Below, piece by piece: positions 8,721 to 17,466 of a stretch of DNA of 64,000 nucleotides; within the stretch, counting starts at the first letter, position 1; each line of letters begins with the position of its first letter. The notes under the pieces are model-generated. The model had not been told where the DNA came from, ran no database searches, and was given only the letters and a program-made list of their open reading frames with translations. The position numbers and the translations under genes are program-made. The DNA is from Campylobacter sp. 2014D-0216 (GTDB lineage: Bacteria > Campylobacterota > Campylobacteria > Campylobacterales > Campylobacteraceae), in assembly GCF_014931215.1 (NCBI RefSeq), contig NZ_CP063089.1, forward strand, positions 1,488,001 through 1,552,000, given 5' to 3'.

Positions 8721-10376
8721 TTATTTTAAAAGTACTGCTTGAGGTATGATCCCATGGAAGAAAAACGCTATGATAAAGGTCCAAATTCCTATCAAGATGA
8801 TAAATCCAAGCGAGTATTTTAAAGTAAATCTAAACAACTCAGACTCCTTACCCACAAGTCCAACTGCTGCACAAGCAACTGCTATGCTTTGCGGTGATAT
8901 CATTTTCCCTACCACTCCACCAACGGAATTAGCCGCTAAAAATAAAGTCTCTGAAATTCCTAATTTTTGAGCACTCACTTGCTGTAATGTCCCAAAAAGC
9001 AAATTCGAACTAGTGTCAGAACCTGTTAAGAACACACCTATCCAACCTATGATAGGAGAGAAAAACGCATAAGCATCGCCTGTATTTGAAAATGCAAGCC
9101 CTAAAGTCGTACTCATACCGCTATTTTTTGCGATAAAAGCAAAAGCAACCACCAAACCTATGGTTAAACATGGTGTGGCCATTTCTTTTAAGGTGTCCCA
9201 AAAACATTCGGTTGCTTCGTTGATTTTGATCTTTAACACAACAATGCTTAGCAAAGCTGCCACTAAAATGGCTGTTCCTGCTTGTGCGACTAAGTCTATA
9301 GTGTGTGATGGGATCATGGTTTTTGTGATCTGTGGGTTGACTATGTCAGGGCTTATGATCGCGCCTAGGGTTTCGTTAAATTTCAAAGTAAATTGCATGA
9401 AATTTAAAACACCATCTTTTGCAAACAAAGCTTTAAACCATGGTTGAGTCCATATCACTATACAGATGATCAAAAGCACAAAAGGCATCCAAGCTAGAAG
9501 GACTTTTTTTAATTCTAGTTTTTGCGTGTTATCGAAGTCTTTTACATCATCTAGTCTAAAGATGTTTTTTGGTTTCCAAAATTTTAAAAATACCGTAGTC
9601 ACAGACAAAGAAACAACCGCCGAAATGATATCAGGAAGTTCTGCTCCTAAGTGATTTGAACTCCAAAACTGCGTAGCGGTAAAAGACACCGAAGCTACAA
9701 AAATAGCCGGAAAAGTTTCTTTAACTCCTTTAAAGCCATCCATTAAAAATACTATAAAAAACGGTATGGTTAGACTAAGTGGCACGAGCATTCTACCTAC
9801 CATAGCCGAAACACCGTGCTGTTCTATGCCTGCTAGGTTACTCATAGCGATGATGGGAATTCCCACTGCACCAAAAGCTACTGGAGCGGTATTGGCGATG
9901 AGGCAAAGTCCTGCGGCATATAATGGTCTAAGCCCAAGCCCCACAAGCAAAGCCGCCGTGATAGCCACTGGCCCTCCAAAACCTATAGCACCTTCTAAAA
10001 ATGAACCAAAACAAAATCCGATCAAAATCACTTGAATTCTATGATCTGGAGTGATACTCATCACACTTTGTTTGATCACTTCAAACGAACCTGACTTAAT
10101 GGAAAGTTTGTATAAAAATATAGCCGCGATAATGATCCAAGCAATAGGCCAAATACCGTTTGCAAAGCCTTGTATGAAACTCGCACCAAGCAAAGAAAAT
10201 GGCATATCATAAGCAAATAACGCCACAAAACTTGATACAATGAGGGTCAAAAACCCCGCCTGATAACCCTTGAGTTTAAACACTACAAGAGAAAGCAAAA
10301 AGCACAAAATAGGCAAAAAAGCCACCAAAGCACTTAAAAGTATGTTGTCAAATGGATTATATATTTGCTGCCACAT
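8721..10376 (-). CDS. lctP: L-lactate permease
   Basis: This inner-membrane lactate importer has 551 residues and about 12-14 membrane segments, the usual LctP/LldP length. Family blocks include GSFLEGAIGFGGPVAITAAL and the C-terminal IGVFLTGSDTSSNLLFG and ISPQSIAVACAAVG motifs. It is the first gene of the lactate operon, with AAGGAAAA upstream of ATG. Placing the importer ahead of lutABC gives uptake and oxidation of lactate from one promoter. Confidence 0.95.
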   Translation of the reverse strand: MWQQIYNPFDNILLSALVAFLPILCFLLSLVVFKLKGYQAGFLTLIVSSFVALFAYDMPFSLLGASFIQGFANGIWPIAWIIIAAIFLYKLSIKSGSFEVIKQSVMSITPDHRIQVILIGFCFGSFLEGAIGFGGPVAITAALLVGLGLRPLYAAGLCLIANTAPVAFGAVGIPIIAMSNLAGIEQHGVSAMVGRMLVPLSLTIPFFIVFLMDGFKGVKETFPAIFVASVSFTATQFWSSNHLGAELPDIISAVVSLSVTTVFLKFWKPKNIFRLDDVKDFDNTQKLELKKVLLAWMPFVLLIICIVIWTQPWFKALFAKDGVLNFMQFTLKFNETLGAIISPDIVNPQITKTMIPSHTIDLVAQAGTAILVAALLSIVVLKIKINEATECFWDTLKEMATPCLTIGLVVAFAFIAKNSGMSTTLGLAFSNTGDAYAFFSPIIGWIGVFLTGSDTSSNLLFGTLQQVSAQKLGISETLFLAANSVGGVVGKMISPQSIAVACAAVGLVGKESELFRFTLKYSLGFIILIGIWTFIIAFFFHGIIPQAVLLK

Positions 10377-10410
10377 ATTTTTCCTTTTGATAAAATCTCC
10401 AACATTTAGC

Positions 10411-10446
10411 TTAACAAATATATTCTTTTTTTTGTATTTTTGTTAA
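10411..10446. promoter_or_regulatory. Inverted repeat in the lctP leader, possible operator
   Basis: TTAACAAA (10411-10418) and TTTGTTAA (10439-10446) form an 8-base inverted repeat about 35-70 bases upstream of the lctP start. The position suits an operator of the lactate operon, but AT-rich DNA gives such repeats by chance and I cannot name a regulator. Confidence 0.25.
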
Positions 10447-10503
10447 ATAAAATCAGCACTATGAGTATAAGAGTAACACCTGATGTTGAAATTTGTAAAT
10501 CCT

Positions 10504-10534
10504 AAGCTAAAAAGCACACTATGCTTTTTAGCTT
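10504..10534. terminator. Bidirectional hairpin terminator at the end of the 10528 gene
   Basis: Thirteen-base perfect arms (AAGCTAAAAAGCA at 10504-10516 and its complement at 10522-10534) enclose a five-base loop. The stop codon of the minus-strand gene lies inside the hairpin. U-rich arm sequence makes this a likely intrinsic terminator. Confidence 0.65.
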
Positions 10535-12048
10535 GGCACTATGGAGTTTTTACGTGCAGTTTTTTGGAGTGAGAAAAGGACTAAAAACATTAAGATGGTA
10601 TAAGTAAATGTCATTACCATTGCTAATGGATCTTCGATTTTTATTTTATCGTTTAAAATTTTACCTATAAGTGGATTTAAAATAATAGGACAATACACAA
10701 TAACTAAAATAAAATTTATATAACTTAATATAGCACAATAATATCTTAGATACAAAGAATCAATATAAATCACTAAAAAAAATATACTCAAAAAAACAAC
10801 TATTTTAGTCAAAGGGATAAAAAAGTTAGAATTTATCACAAAAAGCATAAAACAGATCGCGGCAAAAATACTGACAACCGATAAAAACCTTCCTATTTTA
10901 AATTTAATTTTTTTAAAAACAACGCTTCTTTTTTGTTTGTCACTATAATACAATGAAGCAATGAATATAGCTATTGGAGCAAAAAACAATAAAAGCAAAC
11001 AAGATAAAGGTGAAACTTTAGCAGCTGCAACAATTTTATCATCACCATAAAAACTAAATGACTTTAAAAAAGAAAAAATATTAATTTCTTCTATTCCTAA
11101 AAAATCAATATTTGTAAAATTAAATATACATATAAAATATATTGCTATCAATATAAAACAATTATTTATCACTTTAAGCAAATCTGTATGATGATCGCTA
11201 AGTTTTCTATAAAATAACAACAAACACCAATCGACTTTTTGTTTAAGACGCAAAGATAACTTATCAAAAACTTCATCTCTTTCATATTTTGAGAGTACAT
11301 CATTTGAATTTAATTCTATTTCTTTACAATAAAGCTCATATTTGTGAAAATTTGAAGCCTCTAAAAGATTATTATCTTTTATCAATGCATTTTTAAAAAC
11401 TCTAAAAGAATCTCTAAAATCATTTGCAAATTTATCTAAAGATTTTTGATATTGTTCATTTTTATCTTTATTAAAATTTTCATATTCTTGCTTAATTTTT
11501 TCTTGTAAATCATCAAAAGTAAAATTTAAATTTGTATTTACAACATTTAGACTTCCCTTGAAAACAGATTGAGAAAAATTAAACATATTAAAATCAGAAT
11601 TATAAAACATAACATCATTTAGAAATTGATTTTTTTCAAATTGAGCATTATTAAATAAATTATCTTTAAAATTACATGATCCAAAAAAAATATTTTTATT
11701 AAAGCGACATTTTGCTTTGAAAACACAAGATGTTATATCTAATTTTTTTCTGAATATCGCATCATTGATATTTATATCTTTTTTAAATATACATTTATGT
11801 ATGAAAATATCATTTTGTATATCTAATATTATATTTTCTGAGTTATAAACGAAGCAATCAAAAACACAATTAATAAAAGATAATTTATATAATTGAAATA
11901 ATTGAAAATCGAAACTGTGCATTATTTCATTAGAAATTTCCACACACTCTAGATAAAAATTGTAGCATATGTTTTTTACTCCAAGAGAATCTATCAACTC
12001 TGCTTTTATGATATCAAATTTATCAAAATACGATTCATTTTCTTGCAT
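10528..12048 (-). CDS. Unknown membrane protein with pentapeptide-like repeats
   Basis: This 506-residue protein is not assigned to a named family. Roughly residues 75-175 show irregular five-residue periodicity with F at regular spacing (CRFNKNIFFGSCNFKDNLF, NAQFEKNQFLNDVMFYNSDF), like pentapeptide-repeat beta-helices. A charged helical section follows. From about residue 280 onward there are six or so hydrophobic segments, so the C-terminal half is probably in the inner membrane. GAAGG lies before the ATG. The gene is very AT-rich, lies next to the Panacea module and the restriction gene, and looks like accessory DNA. Its function is unknown. Confidence 0.75.
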   Translation of the reverse strand: MQENESYFDKFDIIKAELIDSLGVKNICYNFYLECVEISNEIMHSFDFQLFQLYKLSFINCVFDCFVYNSENIILDIQNDIFIHKCIFKKDININDAIFRKKLDITSCVFKAKCRFNKNIFFGSCNFKDNLFNNAQFEKNQFLNDVMFYNSDFNMFNFSQSVFKGSLNVVNTNLNFTFDDLQEKIKQEYENFNKDKNEQYQKSLDKFANDFRDSFRVFKNALIKDNNLLEASNFHKYELYCKEIELNSNDVLSKYERDEVFDKLSLRLKQKVDWCLLLFYRKLSDHHTDLLKVINNCFILIAIYFICIFNFTNIDFLGIEEINIFSFLKSFSFYGDDKIVAAAKVSPLSCLLLLFFAPIAIFIASLYYSDKQKRSVVFKKIKFKIGRFLSVVSIFAAICFMLFVINSNFFIPLTKIVVFLSIFFLVIYIDSLYLRYYCAILSYINFILVIVYCPIILNPLIGKILNDKIKIEDPLAMVMTFTYTILMFLVLFSLQKTARKNSIVPS

Positions 12049-12171
12049 TGTTTTCCTTCGATATTTTTATTTTCTAGTGAAATTACAAAATTTACAAACA
12101 AAAACTTATTTATATTTTACAATTCTTTTATTCTTAATATTTATTTGTAAATTTTTATCATAAAAACCCAA

Positions 12172-13053
12172 TTAAGAACTTTTTTTATACAATAATTGGC
12201 TAATATGATCAATCGTATTTACCATATCATCAAGAGTTGTTATATTAAAAACATAACACATAAAATCAATAAACATGATTGCTAATATCATAAAATTAAA
12301 ACTAACAAAAAACCAATTGATTTTAATGTAAACATTTGAAGAAATTTTTAAGAGAAAAGAAAACAAGGCATAAAGAATATTTCCTATAAACAAAGCTATA
12401 AAAGACATAACAAAAACCAATCTAAAAATACTCGCTTTATCTATATTTGATAATACAGAATTTGAAAAATTCAAACCTGCAACAAACGATAAGATTATAG
12501 AAGCAAAAATACCCAATATAGTTATATAACTTTTTTTACTTTCTTGAACTTCTTTGCTTGTTTTTTCTATTTCTATTTTACTTTCTTGAACTTCTTTGCT
12601 TGTTTTTTCTATTTCTATTTTACTTTCTTGAACTTCTTTGCTTGTTTTTTCTATTTCTTGTTTTATCTCTCTGATATTATTTAATCTTACAATTTCCAAT
12701 AATATATGATCTTGTAATTTCAATAAATTATCTTTAAGTTGTTTTATATTATCTGGTTTATCTATCAATAATTGGATATTTTTTCTTATATTATCTATTT
12801 TGCCATCTTGTTTCATATGCAAACGAAATAAATGTGATGTTATATCAGAATACCTATGTCTTTTATTAGTATCATAAAAATTTTTTATATCTTTTTTTAA
12901 ATCTTGAATATTTTCTAATTTATCGCTAGATAGTTTCTCTAAAATATTTTCAATTTTAGAAGATTTATTTTTGGTTTCAGCAAGATTAGCATCTTTTTTA
13001 TTGTCGATAATATCAAATAACGACTCATTGTTACTTTCTGTATCTGTTTGCAT
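12172..13053 (-). CDS. Unknown coiled-coil membrane protein, candidate partner of Panacea protein
   Basis: This 293-residue protein has no recognised enzymatic domain. Residues 1-140 are charged and helical. Near residues 130-173 a 14-residue unit (EIEKTSKEVQESKI) occurs three times, encoded by 42-base near-identical DNA repeats. Three or so hydrophobic segments follow (ITILGIFASIILSFVAGLNF, then VFVMSFIALFIGNILYALF, then WFFVSFNFMILAIMFIDFMC). It starts inside the 3' end of the DUF4065 gene (23-base overlap) with GGAAGA before ATG, so the two are surely co-translated. The layout fits a toxin or effector controlled by a Panacea antitoxin, but this is inference. Confidence 0.75.
   Translation of the reverse strand: MQTDTESNNESLFDIIDNKKDANLAETKNKSSKIENILEKLSSDKLENIQDLKKDIKNFYDTNKRHRYSDITSHLFRLHMKQDGKIDNIRKNIQLLIDKPDNIKQLKDNLLKLQDHILLEIVRLNNIREIKQEIEKTSKEVQESKIEIEKTSKEVQESKIEIEKTSKEVQESKKSYITILGIFASIILSFVAGLNFSNSVLSNIDKASIFRLVFVMSFIALFIGNILYALFSFLLKISSNVYIKINWFFVSFNFMILAIMFIDFMCYVFNITTLDDMVNTIDHISQLLYKKSS
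12540..12659. repeat. 42-bp intragenic tandem repeat, nearly three copies
   Basis: Units begin at 12540, 12582 and 12624 with no visible differences between the first two and only the end of the third diverging. Each unit encodes 14 residues, i.e. two heptads, so gain or loss of a unit keeps both the reading frame and the coiled-coil register. Confidence 0.9.
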
Positions 13054-13459
13054 ATTCTTCCAATAAATCAGGTGAAATTATTCCATATTTTTTTGTTTTA
13101 TCCCAAGGACTATTTTTTTCATGGCTTTTTTTAACTAAATCAGACGCATACATATTAGATAATTTATCAATATAACCATATAGCTCACCTCTCATATTAT
13201 CATCAAACTCTTCACTTGTTTCCTCATAAACATTAATTGGATTTGACGCATAAAAAGAATATTTTTTATATATGCTCTCTATTACTGGACCATAATCCCA
13301 AGCACTAAAATTCTCATCGGTGATTAATCTTTTTCTAGTTCTTATTAAATTGTAAATATCCATAAAATACATTATCTTTTGCAATTGTAAGTTGCTTATA
13401 GGATTTTCTATACCTATACAATAATTAATAACATGTCTTGCAACATTTTCAGCTTTCAT
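13031..13459 (-). CDS. Panacea/DUF4065-domain protein, antitoxin-like (SocA/GepA-like)
   Basis: This 142-residue protein has the DUF4065 (Panacea) signature: an N-terminal helix followed by SNLQLQKIMYFMDIYNLI, then FSAWDYGPVIESIYKKY, and a late SPWDKTKK motif. Members include SocA-like proteolytic adaptors and the PanA antitoxins, which neutralise many unrelated toxins. I chose the ATG at 13459 (MKAENVARH) with AAAGGG upstream, over a TTG two codons earlier. A promoter lies directly upstream. The 3' end overlaps the next gene by 23 bases, so both are one unit. The domain call is from motif recall, without a profile search. Confidence 0.82.
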   Translation of the reverse strand: MKAENVARHVINYCIGIENPISNLQLQKIMYFMDIYNLIRTRKRLITDENFSAWDYGPVIESIYKKYSFYASNPINVYEETSEEFDDNMRGELYGYIDKLSNMYASDLVKKSHEKNSPWDKTKKYGIISPDLLEEYANRYRK

Positions 13460-13488
13460 TTGCAATTCCCTTTAATTATTTTGCAAGG

Positions 13489-13494
13489 ATTATA
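13489..13494 (-). promoter_or_regulatory. -10 element (TATAAT) for the Panacea module
   Basis: Read on the minus strand, TTTTGTTATAATCC places an exact TATAAT about 30 bases before the ATG, in the 48-base gap after the restriction gene. The module can therefore be transcribed independently of its upstream neighbour. Confidence 0.6.
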
Positions 13495-13513
13495 ACAAAA
13501 TAATATTAATTAA

Positions 13514-16500
13514 CTATGTCTCAATGATTTTTACTTCTTCTTCGTTTAGGTTGTAAAGTTTGTAAACGATAGAGTTTATTTTGTCTTCTTGGGTTTTGGT
13601 GTTTGCGTTTTTGTCTTGTTCTTTTAAAACTAAAATCTCATCGACTAAGCTTATAAGCTCGTTTGCTAGTTTTTCATTTTTAGAATTTATTTTTGGTATA
13701 GGAAGTCTTTCTAAAAATGCTTTTTTGTATCTAAACCCATTTTCACCTAAGTTTCCACCGGCATAAAACATTTTAAACATAAAAGCCACAAAATCATTGT
13801 TTAAAAAAGCAATAAGATATTTTAGATTTTCCCCTGTTAAAATAAAACTTGTTGCTTCTGCGTAAAAATTTAACTTTGTATCTAAATAAAATTGTGGTTT
13901 TCTTACTATTTCACTATACACTATCTTTTCTTTTTCAAATTCCTCCAAATAAGCACAATTTCTAAGGTTATAAGGTGTTTTTCCTTTGTCAGTTCTTTTT
14001 TCTAAAGTTTTATAATACGGCTTTAAATGCTGTTTTAAGCTAGGGTATTCATCTATGTTTATTGCTTCTATCTTTTCTCCACTTTTGCTTTTATAGCCAT
14101 TGTGAGTGTTGATCACCCAAAGCCCTGCCCACTCATAACTATATCTTTTTATATCTCTACCGCGTAGCATTTTGCATATGAGTTTGGCGGTGCGTTCTTT
14201 TTCGGCTTCATCTTTGCATTTAGCTAGAATTTCATCTCTTTTTTCAGTAGTGATGATAAAGGCTTCATTAAGCCCTGTTAAAATTCCACGATATATATTA
14301 AGCCCATGCCAGTCTTTAAGTGGAGTGCCGTGCTTTTCTATCTTTGCTTTTAGTGCGTTTGTGCTTTCATCGTTAAAAGTAAAGCTTTCTTTGCTTAAGG
14401 AATTTTGTGCGATTTTGTTAAAATTTAAAATGCTTTCTATGTTAAAGTCGTTTTCTTTTAAAAGCTCGGTGTTTGGAGCTAGGTATTTGAAGCTACTATC
14501 TTTAGTTTTTGCTTTTTCAAAGCTTAGTATGGAAGTATCTACCGTAGCACTTTCAAAGACTTTTATGCCATTTAGATCGATGTATTCTAAAAGTGTGGTA
14601 TTTTTGAGCAAAAATTCACGCAAAGACTCTCCATAACCTGCTCTTGTGTATTTGTTTGAAGTGATGAAAGACAAAACACCATTTTGCTTTAGCACATTAA
14701 ACCCAAGCTCATAAAAGTAGGTATAAATATCACTTGTGCCTTTATATACTTTATAGTTTTTGGCTAAATTTGGCTTTAACTCTTTGATGTCTTCTTGTCT
14801 GATGTAAGGTGGGTTACCGATGATGAGATCAAACCCTTGAAAATTCCCACCCTCATCAAGCACTTCGCTAAATTCAAAACGCCATTCAAAAGGATTTGCA
14901 CTTTCTAAGTCAAATATACTCTCATAAAGCTTTTTAAGCTTTTTAAATTCTTTCTTGGCAGCACTTTCATCAAAGTCAAATTCAAACATATTTTTAGAGA
15001 AAAATGCTCTAAAATTCTCATCTTTTTCATCTTGTGCTAAAAAATCGCCGTATTTTTTAGAGTATTCATTAGCACCGTTGGTAAGTTGCTTGATCTCTTT
15101 GGCAAATTTGTCTTTTAAGCAGAAATTTTTAAAAGACTCTTTGAGGTTTTTGATCTCTTTTGCGATGAGAGTTTTGTCGGTGTAAAAGCCTTCTTTGTAG
15201 TCTTTGACTATGCGTTTGTATTTATCCATGCGTTCTTTGATGTTGGGGTAGTGAGAAAGGCTTTTATGAATTTCAAAGTAGCTTATTAAAGAATTTCCGC
15301 ATTTTATGTTGATATCGATGTTTGGTAGGGTTTTAAGATCATGATAGTTTGCATCATCAAAGCTTTCATAAAAGCTGTGTTTTAAAAGCTCTATCCAAAG
15401 TCTTAGTTTAGTGATCTCGCATGAGTTTGGGTTGATATCTACTCCAAAAAGGTTGTTTTCTATGATGTCTTTTTTACGCTCGAAAAGTTCTTTTTGGCAA
15501 AGGTGGGTTTTGTCTTTGTCAAAATCAGGGCGTTTATACTCTAAAAACTGGCCTTTGTGATTTTGCACTAAAATTTCATCATTTTGCACGCTTAGGTAAA
15601 AGTCCTCTTCAAACAAACCAAGCTCATAATGCACCATAAGCATGGCATTTAAAGCTGAAACTAAAAAATGCCCACTTCCCACCGCAGGATCGCAAATGCG
15701 TATGGAATTTAGCAAGGCTAGTTTTTGTTCTTGAGGGATTTTTTCTTGGCGTAGCTGGGTTCTTAGCTCGCTTAGCTTGGTGGCATTTAGCTTAAAAGTA
15801 TGGTTAAACTTATCAAGCACGACTTTTTCTATGCTTGCTTTACACATGTATGAAGTGATAAAGCTTGGGGTATAAAAACTACCTTCTTTGTAGCCATTTA
15901 GCTTTTCAAAGACATTTCCTAAAACGCTTGAGTTGATGAGTTCTTTTTGCTTGATGAGTTCTTCGCTTTGCTCATCTGCTCCAAAGTCAAAGCTGTCTAA
16001 AAACTCAAACAAATACTCTAGCAAACCTACTTTGCCTTTTTTACTTTTGCTTTTGTCATCTTTTAACTGCGTATGTGGGTGGTACTCTAGTAAAGCGTCA
16101 TTTTCTAAAGTAGCGATTTCTAGTGTGGTTTTTTCGATGGCTTGTTTTTCAAAAAGCGATGAATTTAAATAAGGCAAATAGCTAAATTTACTCTGCGTCC
16201 TTGTGTGCTTTTCTTTAGCTAAGATATCAAAGAAAAGATGTGAAAGGGTGGTGAAATTTGGAATTTTTTCATAGTTTAAGAATTTTAGGGTTTTATCATC
16301 GTTGAATCTAACCAAATTTGACTCTATAAGCTTTAAAAATAAAATGCGATTTAGCCAAAGTATGATGAATTTTAACACCTCTTCAAAGTCGTGCTTTGGA
16401 AGCTTGCTCGCTATGAGATGATAAAGTGTGCCTTGGGCTTGTTTGCTTTGCTCACTTTGTGTGATGATGAATTTAGAAAGCTGTTTGCTCTCGCTTAAAC

Positions 16501-16921
16501 CCAAGATATATAAAAGCTCTTTATAGAATGCATTGTTTAACGAGTTTGCGTCATTTGGGCTAAATTCATTTAGCAAAAAGTCTTTGTGGAAAGTTTTAAA
16601 AATGCTTGCTAGGTTTTTGAAATTTGACTTTTGCTTGTCTTTTAAAAAGGCTAAATCGATGAAAAAGCCTTTTAAGCTTTCTTTAGAATTTTCTATGAGT
16701 TTGCTTGCTTCTTTGTAAAATTCATCGGTGTTGCCTTTAAAAAGTGAATTTGGGCTTTGAAATTCTTCAAAAAGCTTTTTAAAGCTTGTATTTTTATAAA
16801 AAAGCTCTTCAAACTCACTAGCTTTGAAAATGTAAAATTTATAAAAGTCTGTGATGATGATAAATTTCAAACTAAAGCTATGTTCTCTATTTCTAAAATA
16901 ATACAAAATGGCTTCATGCAA
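13514..16921 (-). CDS. Type IIG restriction-modification enzyme, methylase and specificity part (5' frameshifted)
   Basis: This reading frame of 1135 codons encodes a gamma-type adenine DNA methyltransferase with a C-terminal target-recognition region. Motif I is visible as DPAVGSGHFLVSAL and motif IV as IGNPPYIRQED; YFYELGFNVLKQNGVLSFIT lies between MTase motifs. The frame begins at a TTG (MHEAIL) without a ribosome binding site, which is not a credible start. The same frame stays open upstream to about 17142 and encodes SPFLTTLNFKTHIK and a PD-(D/E)xK-like motif (IDLAI...VLIEAKK), but has no start codon. The true N-terminus is in another frame at 17089-17271. The gene is thus probably inactivated or mis-sequenced. 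Confidence 0.85.
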   Translation of the reverse strand: MHEAILYYFRNREHSFSLKFIIITDFYKFYIFKASEFEELFYKNTSFKKLFEEFQSPNSLFKGNTDEFYKEASKLIENSKESLKGFFIDLAFLKDKQKSNFKNLASIFKTFHKDFLLNEFSPNDANSLNNAFYKELLYILGLSESKQLSKFIITQSEQSKQAQGTLYHLIASKLPKHDFEEVLKFIILWLNRILFLKLIESNLVRFNDDKTLKFLNYEKIPNFTTLSHLFFDILAKEKHTRTQSKFSYLPYLNSSLFEKQAIEKTTLEIATLENDALLEYHPHTQLKDDKSKSKKGKVGLLEYLFEFLDSFDFGADEQSEELIKQKELINSSVLGNVFEKLNGYKEGSFYTPSFITSYMCKASIEKVVLDKFNHTFKLNATKLSELRTQLRQEKIPQEQKLALLNSIRICDPAVGSGHFLVSALNAMLMVHYELGLFEEDFYLSVQNDEILVQNHKGQFLEYKRPDFDKDKTHLCQKELFERKKDIIENNLFGVDINPNSCEITKLRLWIELLKHSFYESFDDANYHDLKTLPNIDINIKCGNSLISYFEIHKSLSHYPNIKERMDKYKRIVKDYKEGFYTDKTLIAKEIKNLKESFKNFCLKDKFAKEIKQLTNGANEYSKKYGDFLAQDEKDENFRAFFSKNMFEFDFDESAAKKEFKKLKKLYESIFDLESANPFEWRFEFSEVLDEGGNFQGFDLIIGNPPYIRQEDIKELKPNLAKNYKVYKGTSDIYTYFYELGFNVLKQNGVLSFITSNKYTRAGYGESLREFLLKNTTLLEYIDLNGIKVFESATVDTSILSFEKAKTKDSSFKYLAPNTELLKENDFNIESILNFNKIAQNSLSKESFTFNDESTNALKAKIEKHGTPLKDWHGLNIYRGILTGLNEAFIITTEKRDEILAKCKDEAEKERTAKLICKMLRGRDIKRYSYEWAGLWVINTHNGYKSKSGEKIEAINIDEYPSLKQHLKPYYKTLEKRTDKGKTPYNLRNCAYLEEFEKEKIVYSEIVRKPQFYLDTKLNFYAEATSFILTGENLKYLIAFLNNDFVAFMFKMFYAGGNLGENGFRYKKAFLERLPIPKINSKNEKLANELISLVDEILVLKEQDKNANTKTQEDKINSIVYKLYNLNEEEVKIIET

Positions 16922-17271
16922 AGCTTTAGAATTTGGCTTTGTGTGGGTGATGAATTCTTTTGAGTTGGGCTTTTTAGCTTCGATGAGAACTTCTAAGTCT
17001 TTACTAAGCTCATCTTTAGCGATGGCTAAGTCGATCTCGCTTTTGCCTTTTTGTTTGGTTTTGATGTGGGTTTTGAAATTTAGCGTGGTTAAAAATGGGC
17101 TAAGTGCATTGCGACTAGGTAGTCTTCGTTTTCGCTTTGTGAGTTTTCAAGCCTTTCTAGATACTGCGTTAAAGCTTTGCAAAAAGTGTCAAATTCATTT
17201 TGTGTGATTTGCTTTTTGCGGTAGTAAGGGTTGAAAAAATCTTTTTCGTTTAAAATCAATACATTCATCAC
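16922..17271 (-). pseudogene. Frameshifted 5' end of the type IIG restriction gene (nuclease part)
   Basis: The frame from 17271 (AAGG upstream; MMNVLILNEKDFFNPYYRKK) reads about 54 plausible residues to EDYLVA and then ends at 17089. The other frame resumes as NALSPFLTTLNFKTHIK. Adding one base at 17109-17110 (reading GCAAATGC instead of GCAATGC on the minus strand) would join them as EDYLVANALSPFL. The out-of-frame stretch carries the predicted nuclease residues (SEIDLA and EAKK). There is no long homopolymer at the break, so ordinary slip-strand phase variation is not obvious. Confidence 0.7.
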
Positions 17272-17466
17272 TTTAGCCTTTTGTTTTTATATCGTTGATT
17301 TTACTTAAATTTATTTTATATTGTAACTAATCACAAATATGCAAAGCTTTTTGTTTTATTATCATTAATACACAGTATACTAAATATTTTAAAATATTCT
17401 CGATGATTAAGTTTTATTTTATATATATGCAATAAAATATAAATGATTATTTAACTAGGAGGTTAA

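Noticed and set aside
10471-10515. 14-codon plus-strand frame between lctP and the unknown membrane gene
   Set aside because: No ribosome binding site, and it runs into the terminator hairpin.
12540-12659. CRISPR-like array
   Set aside because: Units are contiguous without spacers and lie in frame in a coding sequence.
13514-16921. Taking the TTG at 16921 as the true start of the restriction gene
   Set aside because: No ribosome binding site is present, and the same frame upstream encodes the expected nuclease segment, so the gene is frameshifted.
10377-17280. Prophage or integrative element with attachment sites
   Set aside because: No integrase, transposase, phage structural gene or flanking direct repeats were seen; only accessory-type composition and content.
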